A stretch of 64,000 nucleotides of DNA, from NCBI RefSeq assembly GCF_004681185.1, contig NZ_SRIF01000001.1:496001-560000 (forward strand), given 5' to 3'. Made by a program: the position numbers and the translations under genes. Under the pieces are notes generated by a model, which was given only the letters and a program-made list of their open reading frames with translations, did not search any database and was not told the origin of the DNA. Numbering within the stretch: the first letter of the stretch is position 1; each line of letters begins with the position of its first letter. Shown one piece after another: positions 8,221 to 17,173 of this stretch. The DNA comes from Haloarcula amylovorans. Its GTDB lineage: Archaea > Halobacteriota > Halobacteria > Halobacteriales > Haloarculaceae.

Positions 8221-9033
8221 TTACTTCACTTCGTTGTGCATCTCGTCGATCATCTCGTCCAGGTCGGGTTTGCCGCCGCCGGGCTGGCGAGGCGTGTAGC
8301 TGAACTCGCCGTTCCCGTCGGGCGCTTCGCCCTGCGTCCACGGCTGTTGTGGGTCCTCGCGTTCCTCGCGAGCAGTCGACATGAACGTGTAGTTGTACTC
8401 CTGGTTCTCCTTCGACTGGTCGAAGCTGTTCGGGACCGGACGGTGCTCACCGAGCGCTTCGAGGGCGGCGTGCCACTGGTTCTGGTGCATCGTGTCCCGG
8501 GCGATGAGGTATTCGAGCATGTCCTTCATGCCGGGGTCGTCGGTGAACTCGTAGAGCCGAGTGGCGAGGAGTCGCCCCGTGGATTCGGCCATCACGTTGG
8601 CGTACAGGTCGGCGGCGAGGTTGCCAGAGGCGACCACGTAGTTGCCGGTGAACGGCGCGCCGTTGCTGTCGACGGGCATCGCGTGGAGTCCCGCCGAGAG
8701 GGCCTGTCGGGGCTGTCCCGAGCGCATCATCTCGTCGATGACGGCGTCCTCGCGGGCCGTCTCGCGGGCCTCGTCGGACGCCCCTTCGAGATTCTTCGAG
8801 ACGGCGGTCGCCAGCATCTCGATGTGGCCAAGTTCCTCGGTGGCGGTCTCCATCAGGAACTGCCGGATCTCCTGTTTCTCGGCGGGAACCGCGAACGCCT
8901 GAAACATGTACTGGAGCGCGACGCGCATCTCGCCTTCGGCCCCGCCGATGGCCTGCTGGAGCATCTTCGCGAACTGGGGATTGGGCTCTTCGACTTCGAC
9001 CTCGAACTGGAGTTCGTCGTCGTGGTAGAACAC
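8221..9033 (-). CDS. Manganese catalase
   Basis: 270 residues, the usual length for non-haem Mn-catalases. The di-manganese site is carried by a ferritin-like four-helix bundle; ATEELGHIEML provides the EExxH ligands of one helix, and ARDTMHQNQWHAAL provides a second His-bearing helix. MRVALQYMFQAF is the first bundle helix. The C-terminus is a polar tail rich in Gly, Pro and Asp. The enzyme converts hydrogen peroxide to water and oxygen in the cytoplasm. The gene is divergent from the PAC2 gene, with about 160 bp between. No peroxide-regulator gene is adjacent. Confidence 0.92.
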   Translation of the reverse strand: MFYHDDELQFEVEVEEPNPQFAKMLQQAIGGAEGEMRVALQYMFQAFAVPAEKQEIRQFLMETATEELGHIEMLATAVSKNLEGASDEARETAREDAVIDEMMRSGQPRQALSAGLHAMPVDSNGAPFTGNYVVASGNLAADLYANVMAESTGRLLATRLYEFTDDPGMKDMLEYLIARDTMHQNQWHAALEALGEHRPVPNSFDQSKENQEYNYTFMSTAREEREDPQQPWTQGEAPDGNGEFSYTPRQPGGGKPDLDEMIDEMHNEVK

Positions 9034-9195
9034 GGCATCGGCGGTAGGGCGAGAATGAGAAAGAACCGATTGCCTGCAAGTGCTTGATAAATTGTCGCAC
9101 AGCCAAGGGCCGACTTACATATTCGGAACCGTCCCCCGTCGAAGGGGTACTCCGTGGCCCTGCCTTTCAAGCCGTCTGCGACCCTCTGTCGAGAC

Positions 9196-9936
9196 ATGGC
9201 ACAGGTACAGGTCCACCGAGACGATATCGAATTCGAGGAACCCACGCTCGTCGAGGGGTTGCCCGGCGTCGGCCTCGTCGGGAAGATCGCCGCCGACCAC
9301 CTCGTCGAAAGTTACGACATGGAGCACTACGCCAGCGTGCTCTGCAAGGGACTGCCGGAAATCGCAGTGTACACAGAGGGAGATCCGACGGTTCGAGCGC
9401 CGGTCCGGCTCTACGCCGACGCCGAGCGGGACTTGCTCGTCTTACAGAGTGACGCGCCAGTCTCGCCGGCGGCCGCCGACGAGTTCGCCAGTTGCCTCGT
9501 CGGGTGGTTCGAGAGCCACGACGTCGCACCGATATTCCTGAGCGGGATGCCCGCCGAGAAAGACGGTGTCCCGAAAGTGTACGGCATCGCAACCGGCGAC
9601 GGGGCGTCGCTGCTCGACGAAGCCGACATCGGCACGCCCACCGAATCGGGCGCGGTGACCGGGCCGACGGGTGCGCTCGTCCACGAGGCCCAGCGAATCG
9701 GAATGACAGGCGTCGGCCTCGTCGTCGAGGCAGACCCGCAGTTCCCCGACCCCGAAGCCGCGAGAGCGCTCTTGAATACCGGTATCGGCCCGCTCGGTGA
9801 GTTCGAGGTCGACACCGATGCGCTGGTCGAACAGGCCGAGGAGATCGGCGAGGCCAAGGAGCGCCTGGCGAAGCAGATGCAAAACGCCGAAGAAGAGGAG
9901 AGCACCAGCGCTCGACCGCTGGGGATGTATCAGTAA
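9196..9936 (+). CDS. PAC2-family protein (proteasome assembly chaperone-like)
   Basis: 246 residues from ATG 9196 (MAQVQVHRDDIEFEEP); an upstream in-frame start at 9154 is less likely. The family motif LVEGLPGVGLVGKIAADHLVE occurs at about residues 17-37. A middle region YGIATGDGASLLDEADIGTPTESGAVTGPTG is also typical of archaeal PAC2 proteins. The tail is a charged helix (EEIGEAKERLAKQMQ). Eukaryotic PAC2 helps assemble the 20S proteasome; the archaeal role is not proven. The stop overlaps the next start (TAATG), so it is co-translated with the SppA-type protease, suggesting a protein quality-control operon. Confidence 0.85.
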   Translation: MAQVQVHRDDIEFEEPTLVEGLPGVGLVGKIAADHLVESYDMEHYASVLCKGLPEIAVYTEGDPTVRAPVRLYADAERDLLVLQSDAPVSPAAADEFASCLVGWFESHDVAPIFLSGMPAEKDGVPKVYGIATGDGASLLDEADIGTPTESGAVTGPTGALVHEAQRIGMTGVGLVVEADPQFPDPEAARALLNTGIGPLGEFEVDTDALVEQAEEIGEAKERLAKQMQNAEEEESTSARPLGMYQ

Positions 9937-10931
9937 TGGTCGACGCAGAGTCAGTCGCGCGGTTGGCGATACTCCTCGTCGCCGCAGTGGTAGCCCTGCT
10001 GGTCGGCTGGTTCCTCTTCGTGACGGTTCCCGGCGACCTCGCCCAACTGCTTGGGGTCGTCCTGGTCCTCGTCACCGTCTTCTTCGCGGTGCGTATCGCA
10101 GGCAACCTCGCCGGGTCGCTGATTCCGTCCCACAACGTCGCCGAAGTCGCCGTCGAGGGGCCGATAACCCGCGACGGCGGCGGTGGGGCCATCAGTTCGC
10201 CGAGGGGGACTAGCGCCGACGACGTGGTCGAACAGATCGAGCAAGCCGACGACGACCGCGGCGCGGAGGCGCTCCTCGTGAAACTCAACACGCCCGGTGG
10301 CGAAATCGTCCCGAGCGAGGACATCCGACTGGCTGCTGAACGCTTCGACGGTCCGACGATAGCCTACGCCACGGACGTCTGTGCCAGCGGCGGCTACGAC
10401 ATCGCTGCCGGTTGCGACGAACTCTGGGCGCGTGAGGGTTCCATCGTCGGCTCCATTGGCGTCATCGGGTCGCGGGTCAACGCCAAGGACCTCGGTGACC
10501 GACTCGGCCTCGACTACGAGCAGTTCACCGCCGGGAAGTACAAGGACGCCGGAACACCGCTGAAAGAGCTGACCGAGGACGAACGGGCGTACTTGCAGGG
10601 GCTCATCGACGACTACTACGACCAGTTCGTCGAGACGGTCGCCGAGGGCCGGGATATCGACGACGACCTGATCAGGGAGACCGAGGCCCGAGTCTACCTC
10701 GGAACCGACGCCCACGAACTGGGACTCGTCGACGACATCGGGACCCGCAAAGCAGTCGAGGACCGCCTCGAACACCTCATCGGGGAGCCGGTCACGGTCG
10801 CCGAGTTCGAACCTGAACGCGGCGTCATGGCCAGGTTCCGCGGCGGTGCACAGCAGGTCGCCTTCGCGCTCGGTGCCGGCATCACCGACACGATCGAGGG
10901 CGATGTCGACGGCCTGTCCTTCCGGAAGTAG
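9936..10931 (+). CDS. sppA: SppA-type signal peptide peptidase (S49)
   Basis: 331 residues. Two hydrophobic helices near the N-terminus (about 8-30 and 36-56) anchor it. The S49 domain follows: ALLVKLNTPGGEI, then YATDVCASGGYDIAAGCDELWA with the catalytic Ser in ASGGY, then EGSIVGSIGVIG, and the general-base Lys in FTAGKYKDAGTPLKE. These membrane enzymes degrade cleaved signal peptides or other short membrane segments. It overlaps the PAC2 gene by one base (TAATG) and ends 48 bp before a DUF373 membrane protein on the same strand. Confidence 0.9.
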   Translation: MVDAESVARLAILLVAAVVALLVGWFLFVTVPGDLAQLLGVVLVLVTVFFAVRIAGNLAGSLIPSHNVAEVAVEGPITRDGGGGAISSPRGTSADDVVEQIEQADDDRGAEALLVKLNTPGGEIVPSEDIRLAAERFDGPTIAYATDVCASGGYDIAAGCDELWAREGSIVGSIGVIGSRVNAKDLGDRLGLDYEQFTAGKYKDAGTPLKELTEDERAYLQGLIDDYYDQFVETVAEGRDIDDDLIRETEARVYLGTDAHELGLVDDIGTRKAVEDRLEHLIGEPVTVAEFEPERGVMARFRGGAQQVAFALGAGITDTIEGDVDGLSFRK

Positions 10932-10979
10932 CCGACGCCGGCGCGAGGGTTTTTATCTCGGGGCGTACTCAGGCTCAGT

Positions 10980-12101
10980 GTGACCACGTTGGTGGTGTGT
11001 ATCGACCGGAACAGCCCGGTCGCGGACGAGTACCCGGTCGTCGGGCGGCACGCCGTCGAGTCGATGATAACGGAGACGGGCGTCGAAGATCCCGAAGACA
11101 GCCGCGTCAACTGTCTGCTGGAGGGGATTCGTGTGGCAGCGGACCTCGAAGCGAGCGGTGACGACCCGGTCGTGGCCGTCGTCGGCGGCGGGAGCGACGC
11201 CGTCGGTTCCGACAGGAAGATAGCCACCCAGACGGAGTCGCTCGTCGCCGAGTACGACCCCGACTCCGCCGTCGTCGTCGTCGACAGCGCCGAGGACGAG
11301 CGGCTAGTCCCCATCATCGAGAGTCGGGTCCGCGTCGACGCCGTCGACCGTGTCGTCGTCCGGCAGGCCCGCGACATCGAGTCGACGTACTACCTGCTCA
11401 AGCAGTTTCTCGCCGACGAGGAACTGCGAAAGACGGTCCTCGTCCCCATCGGCCTCGCCATGCTCGCGTTCCCGCTGTTGCTCATCGTCTTAGACAGTAC
11501 CATCGCCGTCGGGACCATCGCCGCCGCTTTCGGCGTCTTCCTTATCTACAAGGGGCTCGGAATCGACACCTATCTCTCGCGGCTGCCGTCCCAGACCCGC
11601 GAGGCGCTCTACTCCGGTCAGGTGTCGCTGGTGACCTACGTCGTCGCCGCCGGCCTCTCCGTCGTCGGCATGTTCGCCGGCGCACTGGAAATCTCGCCCA
11701 TCGACTCGACCAGCCCGTTTCTCCTCGCCAACCGCTTCCTCTTCGAGAGCGTCCCGTGGCTCACCGCGGCGGCGCTCGCAGCCTCGCTTGGCCGGTTGCT
11801 CGACGAACTCCTCGAACGCGAAGGGGTACGGAGCGCTTACGTCAACCTCCCCTTTGGCGCGGTGGCGGTCGGGCTCGTCGTCCGCGGTTTCTCGGCGTAC
11901 TTCCTCGAACGCGCGAGCGTGTTTGGCCCGTTCCGCGTCCCGCCGATGGACTTCGGCGTCGTCGAGATCAACGGCTTCGCCATGGAAGCAGGCACCCGCC
12001 TCGCGCTGTTCATCCTTGCGGGCATCCTCATCAGCCTCGTCGGCGTTCGGGTCGCCGCCTACGTCAGTAAGACCGACATCGAACAGGAATTGGCCGAATA
12101 G
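10980..12101 (+). CDS. DUF373 family membrane protein
   Basis: 373 residues from GTG 10980. A soluble N-terminal domain of about 145 residues starts with TTLVVCIDRNSPV and contains VVAVVGGGSDAVGSDRKIA; about six hydrophobic helices follow from residue 150 onward. This is the architecture of DUF373, an archaeal family of unknown function predicted to be membrane-embedded with a cytoplasmic nucleotide-binding-like domain. A T-rich, TATA-like element (gggtttttatctcg) lies about 30 nt upstream of the start, so it probably has its own promoter. It is followed by dph6 on the same strand after 35 bp. Confidence 0.83.
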   Translation: MTTLVVCIDRNSPVADEYPVVGRHAVESMITETGVEDPEDSRVNCLLEGIRVAADLEASGDDPVVAVVGGGSDAVGSDRKIATQTESLVAEYDPDSAVVVVDSAEDERLVPIIESRVRVDAVDRVVVRQARDIESTYYLLKQFLADEELRKTVLVPIGLAMLAFPLLLIVLDSTIAVGTIAAAFGVFLIYKGLGIDTYLSRLPSQTREALYSGQVSLVTYVVAAGLSVVGMFAGALEISPIDSTSPFLLANRFLFESVPWLTAAALAASLGRLLDELLEREGVRSAYVNLPFGAVAVGLVVRGFSAYFLERASVFGPFRVPPMDFGVVEINGFAMEAGTRLALFILAGILISLVGVRVAAYVSKTDIEQELAE

Positions 12102-12136
12102 ACAGCGATTTACGCCCGGCCGGGCAACCCCCGGAC

Positions 12137-12859
12137 ATGACAGACGGCGCGTGGGTGTCGCTGTTCTCCGGCGGCAAGGACTCTTCGTGGGCGCTCTACC
12201 GCGCGCTCGAACGCGGGTACGCCGTCGAGCGACTGGTGACGGTCCACCCGGAGGGCGATTCGTACATGTATCACGTCCCGGCCACCCGGCTGGCATCGCT
12301 GGCCGCCGAGAGCATCGGCATCCCGCTGCTCGAAGTCGAACCCGACGACTTCGAAGCGGCGGACGCCATCGACTCCGGACGGCAGGGCGACGAGGAACTC
12401 GAACCACTGGAGGCCGCCCTGCGCGAACTCGACGCGGAACTACCCGACGGCGTCGGCGGCGTCACCGCCGGAGCCGTCGAGAGCGAGTACCAGACTACGC
12501 GCATCGAGGCGATGGCCGAACGCCTCGAAGCGAACGTGTTCGCCCCGCTCTGGCAGGAGAACCCCCGTGACCTCGCCGACGCGATGCTCGACGCTGGCTT
12601 CGAGATTCGTATCATCCGCGTCGCCGCCTACGGGCTCGACGAGTCGTGGCTGGGCCGCCGCCTCGACGCCGACGCGCTCGACGAACTCGAAGCCCTCCAC
12701 GAGGAGTACGGCGTCCACATCCTCGGCGAAGGCGGGGAGTTCGAGACGCTGGTGACCGACGGCCCGCACATGGACCAGCGAATCGAGCTGGAGTACGAGA
12801 CGGAATGGGACGGCTCTCGCGGGACGCTTCAGGTTACGGACGCGTGGCTGGCTGAGTAA
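12137..12859 (+). CDS. dph6: Diphthine--ammonia ligase (ATP-PPase)
   Basis: 240 residues. The PP-loop is LFSGGKDSSWAL near the N-terminus. The C-terminal family signature is EYGVHILGEGGEFETLVTDGPHM, found in the Dph6/MJ0570 group. The enzyme amidates diphthine on translation elongation factor 2, the last step in diphthamide formation. Length agrees with archaeal homologues. It is convergent with the HxlR-type regulator, whose stop lies 5 bp away, and shares a strand with the DUF373 gene upstream. Confidence 0.88.
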   Translation: MTDGAWVSLFSGGKDSSWALYRALERGYAVERLVTVHPEGDSYMYHVPATRLASLAAESIGIPLLEVEPDDFEAADAIDSGRQGDEELEPLEAALRELDAELPDGVGGVTAGAVESEYQTTRIEAMAERLEANVFAPLWQENPRDLADAMLDAGFEIRIIRVAAYGLDESWLGRRLDADALDELEALHEEYGVHILGEGGEFETLVTDGPHMDQRIELEYETEWDGSRGTLQVTDAWLAE

Positions 12860-12863
12860 CGAG

Positions 12864-13208
12864 TTACGTCGGCACTGTGTCGCGGTTCTGCGCCCACTCC
12901 AAGACGGGTTCCAGCCGTTCTGCCAGCTCTTCTCCGTCGTCGGTCAGTTCGTACTCGACGCGGGGTGGAATCTCGTCGTACTGCTCGCGCGTGAGAAGGC
13001 CGGCGGCTTCGAGGTCGTCGAGTCGCGTGGAGAGCGTAGACGTACTCGCGTCGGGGAGGTGGTCTTCCACCGTCCCGAAGCGGACCGTCCCGTGGACGGC
13101 CACGATACAGACGATGTCCATCACGTACTTGCGACCGAGCAGGTCCAGCACGTCCGAGAGCAGGCAGTAACACCGGGGGTCATCGGCCGAACAGTCGAAT
13201 CCTTCCAT
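12864..13208 (-). CDS. HxlR-type winged-helix regulator
   Basis: 114 residues with the HxlR pattern: C-terminal to a Cys-rich start (Cys6, Cys13, Cys15) come LLGRKYVMDIVCIVA, then a recognition region ASTSTLSTRLDDLEAAGLLTREQ, and the wing PPRVEYELTDDGEELAERL. HxlR/DUF24 regulators often sense electrophiles or oxidants through cysteines, and the three N-terminal cysteines would suit that. It is divergent from the MerB-like gene with 77 bp between, where a palindrome at 13231-13244 could be its operator. Regulation of the neighbour is an inference from this arrangement. Confidence 0.85.
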   Translation of the reverse strand: MEGFDCSADDPRCYCLLSDVLDLLGRKYVMDIVCIVAVHGTVRFGTVEDHLPDASTSTLSTRLDDLEAAGLLTREQYDEIPPRVEYELTDDGEELAERLEPVLEWAQNRDTVPT

Positions 13209-13230
13209 AGCTTCGTCTCCGTGGACTTAC

Positions 13231-13244
13231 TCCGATACTTCGGA
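13231..13244. promoter_or_regulatory. Candidate operator palindrome between hxlR-type and merB-like genes
   Basis: TCCGATACTTCGGA has 5-bp arms (TCCGA/TCGGA) around TACT. Further TTCGGA (13262) and GTCGGA (13280) half-sites lie downstream on the way to the ATG at 13286. The repeated half-site in a 77-bp divergent intergenic region fits a binding site for a dimeric HxlR-type regulator. An AT-rich stretch (AGTATAATAA, 13251-13260) directly beside it could be the TATA element of the plus-strand gene, at about -30. Confidence 0.5.
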
Positions 13245-13285
13245 CTTGACAGTATAATAACTTCGGATAGCAAAGTACAGTCGGA

Positions 13286-13900
13286 ATGGCAGACGATACC
13301 ATCGATTGGAACGGACTCGGACCGGAGCTAGACCTCGAAACGTTCGACCTGCCGCCGGACGTCGCGGCGGGACTCGGACGGCTCTACGGGACGGACCCGC
13401 CGCGGACGGGCGAAGAATGGGTCAGACAGATGCGAGCCGCACGGCGAGAGACCGTGGGCCGCGAACCGACCGTCGAGGACCTCTGTACGACTGAGGACGG
13501 TCTGCACGCATTCGTCGGGCGGGAACACAGGCAAGAGTACGTCTGCGTACTGGACCCGCTGATGGTTCCGTTTCTCACTGGGGACGCAGGGACCGTTCGG
13601 TCGAGGACGCCAGAGCGGGACGCGATAGTCGAGATACGGATCGACGAGGCAGGAATCGACTGCTCGCATCCCGATGCCGTCGTCTCGCTCGGTGTCTCCG
13701 AACACCTCGACGGCGACGGCGACCCGACGCTCGAACGCATCTATCGGCAGGTGTGTGGCTACGTCCACGTCTTCGAAGACGAAGCCGAATACGAAACGTG
13801 GGCCACCGAAATCGACGCGGCGACGACGAGCGTCCCGGCCGCAACGGGCATCGCTATCGGGCGTGAACTCGCGGCGACGCTGTTCGAGTCAGCGGAGTGA
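13286..13900 (+). CDS. MerB-like organomercurial lyase homologue
   Basis: 204 residues. The segment EYVCVLDPLMVPFL carries Cys87 and Asp90, which line up with the catalytic Cys96/Asp99 of MerB (CxLDxLM). A second Cys157 in RQVCGYVHVF lines up with the second catalytic Cys of MerB (FCCHVHFF). The C-terminal ATGIAIGRELA matches the MerB tail. MerB cleaves carbon-mercury bonds. No mercuric reductase (merA) or Hg transporter is nearby, and it is paired with an HxlR-type gene rather than merR. The substrate therefore could be something other than organomercury. Confidence 0.72.
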   Translation: MADDTIDWNGLGPELDLETFDLPPDVAAGLGRLYGTDPPRTGEEWVRQMRAARRETVGREPTVEDLCTTEDGLHAFVGREHRQEYVCVLDPLMVPFLTGDAGTVRSRTPERDAIVEIRIDEAGIDCSHPDAVVSLGVSEHLDGDGDPTLERIYRQVCGYVHVFEDEAEYETWATEIDAATTSVPAATGIAIGRELAATLFESAE

Positions 13901-13933
13901 GAAATCGTCGAGTCGGCGGTGCAGTCGCCGCTT

Positions 13934-14902
13934 TCAGTTACCGTTGGTCAACTGCGTGTGCGCACCGATGAGCGCGCCGGCGAGGTCCAGACTCTCGATA
14001 TGGGTGTCCTTATCGATAATAGAGTTGCGGATGTCGGCGTCGATGATGGTCGCGTTGGGGAAGACGACGGTGTTGTCGAGGCTGGAGTTGACGACTTCTG
14101 CGCCCGAGAGGATGTGGACGTTCTCGCCGAGCGTCGTGTTCTCGACATCTGCGTCCTCGGCGACGAGGGTCTCGCCTTCGAGTTCCCAGGCGACGGCTTC
14201 GAGGTAGCTCTCGGGGGTGCCGATGTCGTACCACGCCTCGTCGAAGGTAAAGGAGCGGACCGGCCCGTTCTCGACCAGCCACTGGATGAACCAGCCCGGC
14301 TCGTCGGGGTTGTTGCCGCCCGAGAGGTACTCGTCGAACCGGATAGATTCGGCCGGGAACGCGTAGCAGGCGATGGAGACGAGCGTACTCTTGGGGTTGG
14401 CGGGTTTTTCCTGAAAGTCGACGACCTCGTCGCCGTCGGTCTCGATGAGGCCGTAGGACTTCGCCTTCTCCAGCGAGCCGACGTCGTAGGCCGCGAGCGT
14501 CGGGTCGTCGTGGGACTCGAACTGATCGAGGAAGTCGGCGATGTCGAAACTGATGAGGTTGTCACCGGCGACGACCAGCAGGTCCTCGTCGCCGAGTCCC
14601 TCGCGGTCGACCAGTTGGGCGAGCGCACCGACGACGCCGAACTTCTCGTCCTCTTCGGTCGTCTCCTCGATGGTCAGGTCGACCTTGTCGTAGGAACTCG
14701 CCGAGAGGTGGTCGCGGAAGTCCTCGGCGAACCGCTCGTTCGTACTGACGAAGATATCGGTGATGCGGTCGTCGGTCTCCAGATCTTGGAGGATACGGTC
14801 GATGACCGTCGAATCGCCGATGGGGAGGAGCATCTTGGGCCGCTGTTTCGTCACGGGCCAAAGTCGAGTTGCGTACCCGCCTGCGAGGACGATCGCTTTC
14901 AT
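13934..14902 (-). CDS. Sugar-phosphate nucleotidyltransferase (glucose-1-phosphate thymidylyltransferase-like)
   Basis: 322 residues starting at MKAIVLAGGYATRLWP (ATG 14902); a longer frame to 14959 is less likely. The N-terminal GT-A-like domain has the LAGGxxTRL...P signature with PKMLLP following, GDNL at the metal site, and VVDFQEKP. The C-terminal part (about 225-322) holds left-handed beta-helix-type repeats (DADVENTTLGENVHILSGAEV). It would activate a sugar-1-phosphate with dTTP or UTP for glycosylation precursors. No glycosyltransferase cluster is adjacent, so the actual sugar is unknown. It is divergent from the Nudix gene. Confidence 0.85.
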   Translation of the reverse strand: MKAIVLAGGYATRLWPVTKQRPKMLLPIGDSTVIDRILQDLETDDRITDIFVSTNERFAEDFRDHLSASSYDKVDLTIEETTEEDEKFGVVGALAQLVDREGLGDEDLLVVAGDNLISFDIADFLDQFESHDDPTLAAYDVGSLEKAKSYGLIETDGDEVVDFQEKPANPKSTLVSIACYAFPAESIRFDEYLSGGNNPDEPGWFIQWLVENGPVRSFTFDEAWYDIGTPESYLEAVAWELEGETLVAEDADVENTTLGENVHILSGAEVVNSSLDNTVVFPNATIIDADIRNSIIDKDTHIESLDLAGALIGAHTQLTNGN

Positions 14903-14988
14903 ACCGGCACCGACTCCTCGGACAGTCAAGTTCCTTTTCATCTCTCGGCATCGCGTCATTTATCGGTGTCCGCGGGAACCACTCTCGT

Positions 14989-15786
14989 ATGACTGGGGAT
15001 GACAGTGCGAACGACGAGGGTGGCGACGAATCGGCAGACGCGACAGGGGACGAGCTTGAAGTAGACGCGGTCGACGAGGAGGAAATTGAAGCCCCCGACG
15101 CAGCCGACTCGACCGCGGAGGCCGAGGAGAACGTCCTCGATAAGATGAACGAGATCAACGTCGAGCGGAAGCTCGGCGACCTCCGCGCGATGTACGGCGA
15201 GTTGCCGGTGACCGAGGAGACGTTCGAACTGTCGCCGGCCGACTACACCGAGGTGTTCACCGCGACGAACAACACCGGCTACGACGGCAACAGTGTCGTT
15301 TTCATCGTCCGCGACGGCGAGGACCTGCCCGAGTTGAGCGAGAACATCCCGGCACACGCCGGCGGCGACACGCGAGACCGCGTGCTGATGGTCCTGGGTC
15401 GCGGGGCCGACGTGTGGGCGCTGCCCGGCGGCGGCGAGAAGGTGCAGTACGAGTCGATGCAGGGAACCACGCTCCGACGTGCGAACGAACAGACGAACAT
15501 CCGCTGTACCATCGACAGCGTCGAAGAGGTGTTCCACCGCAAGTACTACCCCGAGACGGACGCACAGGGGTCGGTCCACACACTCGACGTCTACTTCCGA
15601 GCGACGTACGCGAGCGGCGCTATCGAGGTCGACGAGTCGGAGCTGATCGGCGCGGCGTGGTTCGCCGAACCGCCCGAGCGGATGACCGAGGGGGCGAGAC
15701 AGCTCTGGGAACGCTTCTTGGACGAGCGCGACCGCTCCGAGGAGCTACCCGACGAGGCCGAACGGACCGACGAGGAAACAGCCTGA
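14989..15786 (+). CDS. Nudix-fold protein with a degenerate Nudix box
   Basis: 265 residues from ATG 14989. The first 50 residues are highly acidic and probably disordered. The Nudix fold is recognisable from VLMVLGRGADVWALPGGGEKVQYESMQ (cited in two parts: VLMVLGRGADVW and ALPGGGEKVQYE) around residues 133-155. The following catalytic helix reads LRRANEQTNI instead of the consensus REUxEExGU, so the metal-binding Glu residues are mostly lost. It may be non-catalytic or use another metal site. It ends with an acidic tail. The gene is divergent from the nucleotidyltransferase, with 86 bp between them containing both promoters. Confidence 0.7.
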   Translation: MTGDDSANDEGGDESADATGDELEVDAVDEEEIEAPDAADSTAEAEENVLDKMNEINVERKLGDLRAMYGELPVTEETFELSPADYTEVFTATNNTGYDGNSVVFIVRDGEDLPELSENIPAHAGGDTRDRVLMVLGRGADVWALPGGGEKVQYESMQGTTLRRANEQTNIRCTIDSVEEVFHRKYYPETDAQGSVHTLDVYFRATYASGAIEVDESELIGAAWFAEPPERMTEGARQLWERFLDERDRSEELPDEAERTDEETA

Positions 15787-15885
15787 CGTCGCTGGCTCGC
15801 AGATTCGTTTCTCTCGACTCATCCGAGCATCGCGAGAGGAGTCGCTAGCCGAATAATTATCTGCCGGCCATGCTAACTGATAGCT

Positions 15886-17148
15886 ATGGCCACAGAGAAC
15901 CCGCGAGCGAGTCGGCACGAGGAGATCACAGCGATTCTGGACGCGAAGGGCGACGGCGTGAGAGAGACGCGTGACGACGCCGATAAGTACACCGTCGTCG
16001 GTGCGGCCAGTCGGGAGACGTTCGCGAACTGGCTAACGCCGATCGAGGAACATTTCGTCTGCCACCGGAACGACATTCCCGGTGCCGACGAAGACACGTG
16101 GACCGTCTCGTTGGCTGGCGACGCCGAGGGAACGCTCTCGATAGGGACAATCAGAGACGAGTTCCCGACGGTAGCGGTCGCACACACGATGGAGTGTGCC
16201 GGCAACGGTCGGGGACAACATCGTCCCGAGACGGGGAGCGTCCAGTGGGGTTTCGAGGCCGCGGCTACCGCGTTCTGGACGGGGACGCCAGTCAGCTCGG
16301 TGCTCCGCGAACACGGAATCTCGTCGGCTGACGACAAATGGCTCACCGCCATCGGCGGCGACCCCTCCGACGACGAGGACGTCTTCGCGCGCTCGATTCC
16401 GCTCTCGAAGGCCCTCGACGACTGTATCCTCGCCTACCAGATGAACGGCCAGCCGCTCCCGCGAGAACACGGCTTCCCGGTGCGTCTCATCGTTCCCGGG
16501 TGGTACGGCGTCAACAACGTCAAATGGGTCGAGGAGTTGCGCGTCATGGACTCGATGGTGACCGAGGGGTCGCTCGACCGGCCGGGCGAGCACTCGTTCT
16601 GGCAACAGGGGGCGTACCGCATCCATCCAGAGGGCGTCGAACCCGACGTGAACGAGACGGTCGAGACAGTCGATACGTGGGCGCAACTCGAAGGCGACGT
16701 CAACCATCCCTACACGTTCGATACGACCGTGATGTCGGTCATCGGAACGCCCGACGGTGAGTCGACGGTCACGCCGCGGTCAGACGGAACCGTCGAAGTG
16801 CGCGGCGTCGCGTGGGCAGGCGACGATTCGGTCGAGGGCGTCGAGGTATCCACCGACGGCGGCGAAAGCTGGCACGACGCGGAACTGTTCGGGCCCGACT
16901 ACGCCGGCGCGTGGCGACTGTTCCGCTACGAGTGGGCGGCCGAGCCGGGAACCCACGAACTGCTCTCGCGCGCGAGTGACGACCGGGGCCGCCGCCAGCC
17001 GGCCACCATCTCCGGTCCGGAATCGTGGCCCGACGCGCTCGACCACGACGAGTTCCCGTGGAACGAGGGCGGCTACGCCGCGAACGCCTACCGACCGAAC
17101 GGCGTGGCGGTGACCGTCACCGACTCGGAGGAACCGGTAATCGAGTGA
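15886..17148 (+). CDS. Sulfite oxidase-family molybdopterin oxidoreductase
   Basis: 420 residues. The Mo-coordinating Cys is in HTMECAGNGRG (about residue 105), the sulfite-oxidase-family motif. The pterin-binding region continues with PREHGFPVRLIVPGWYGVNNVKW. The C-terminal domain (about 290-390) is the Mo-co oxidoreductase dimerisation domain (VSTDGGESWHDAEL). No Tat signal or haem domain is seen, so it looks cytoplasmic and must pass electrons to a separate acceptor. The TATA-like element gaataattat lies at 15851-15860, about 25-35 nt upstream of the start. Confidence 0.88.
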   Translation: MATENPRASRHEEITAILDAKGDGVRETRDDADKYTVVGAASRETFANWLTPIEEHFVCHRNDIPGADEDTWTVSLAGDAEGTLSIGTIRDEFPTVAVAHTMECAGNGRGQHRPETGSVQWGFEAAATAFWTGTPVSSVLREHGISSADDKWLTAIGGDPSDDEDVFARSIPLSKALDDCILAYQMNGQPLPREHGFPVRLIVPGWYGVNNVKWVEELRVMDSMVTEGSLDRPGEHSFWQQGAYRIHPEGVEPDVNETVETVDTWAQLEGDVNHPYTFDTTVMSVIGTPDGESTVTPRSDGTVEVRGVAWAGDDSVEGVEVSTDGGESWHDAELFGPDYAGAWRLFRYEWAAEPGTHELLSRASDDRGRRQPATISGPESWPDALDHDEFPWNEGGYAANAYRPNGVAVTVTDSEEPVIE

Positions 17149-17173
17149 GCGCAGACGAGGCGCACGAAGCGAT

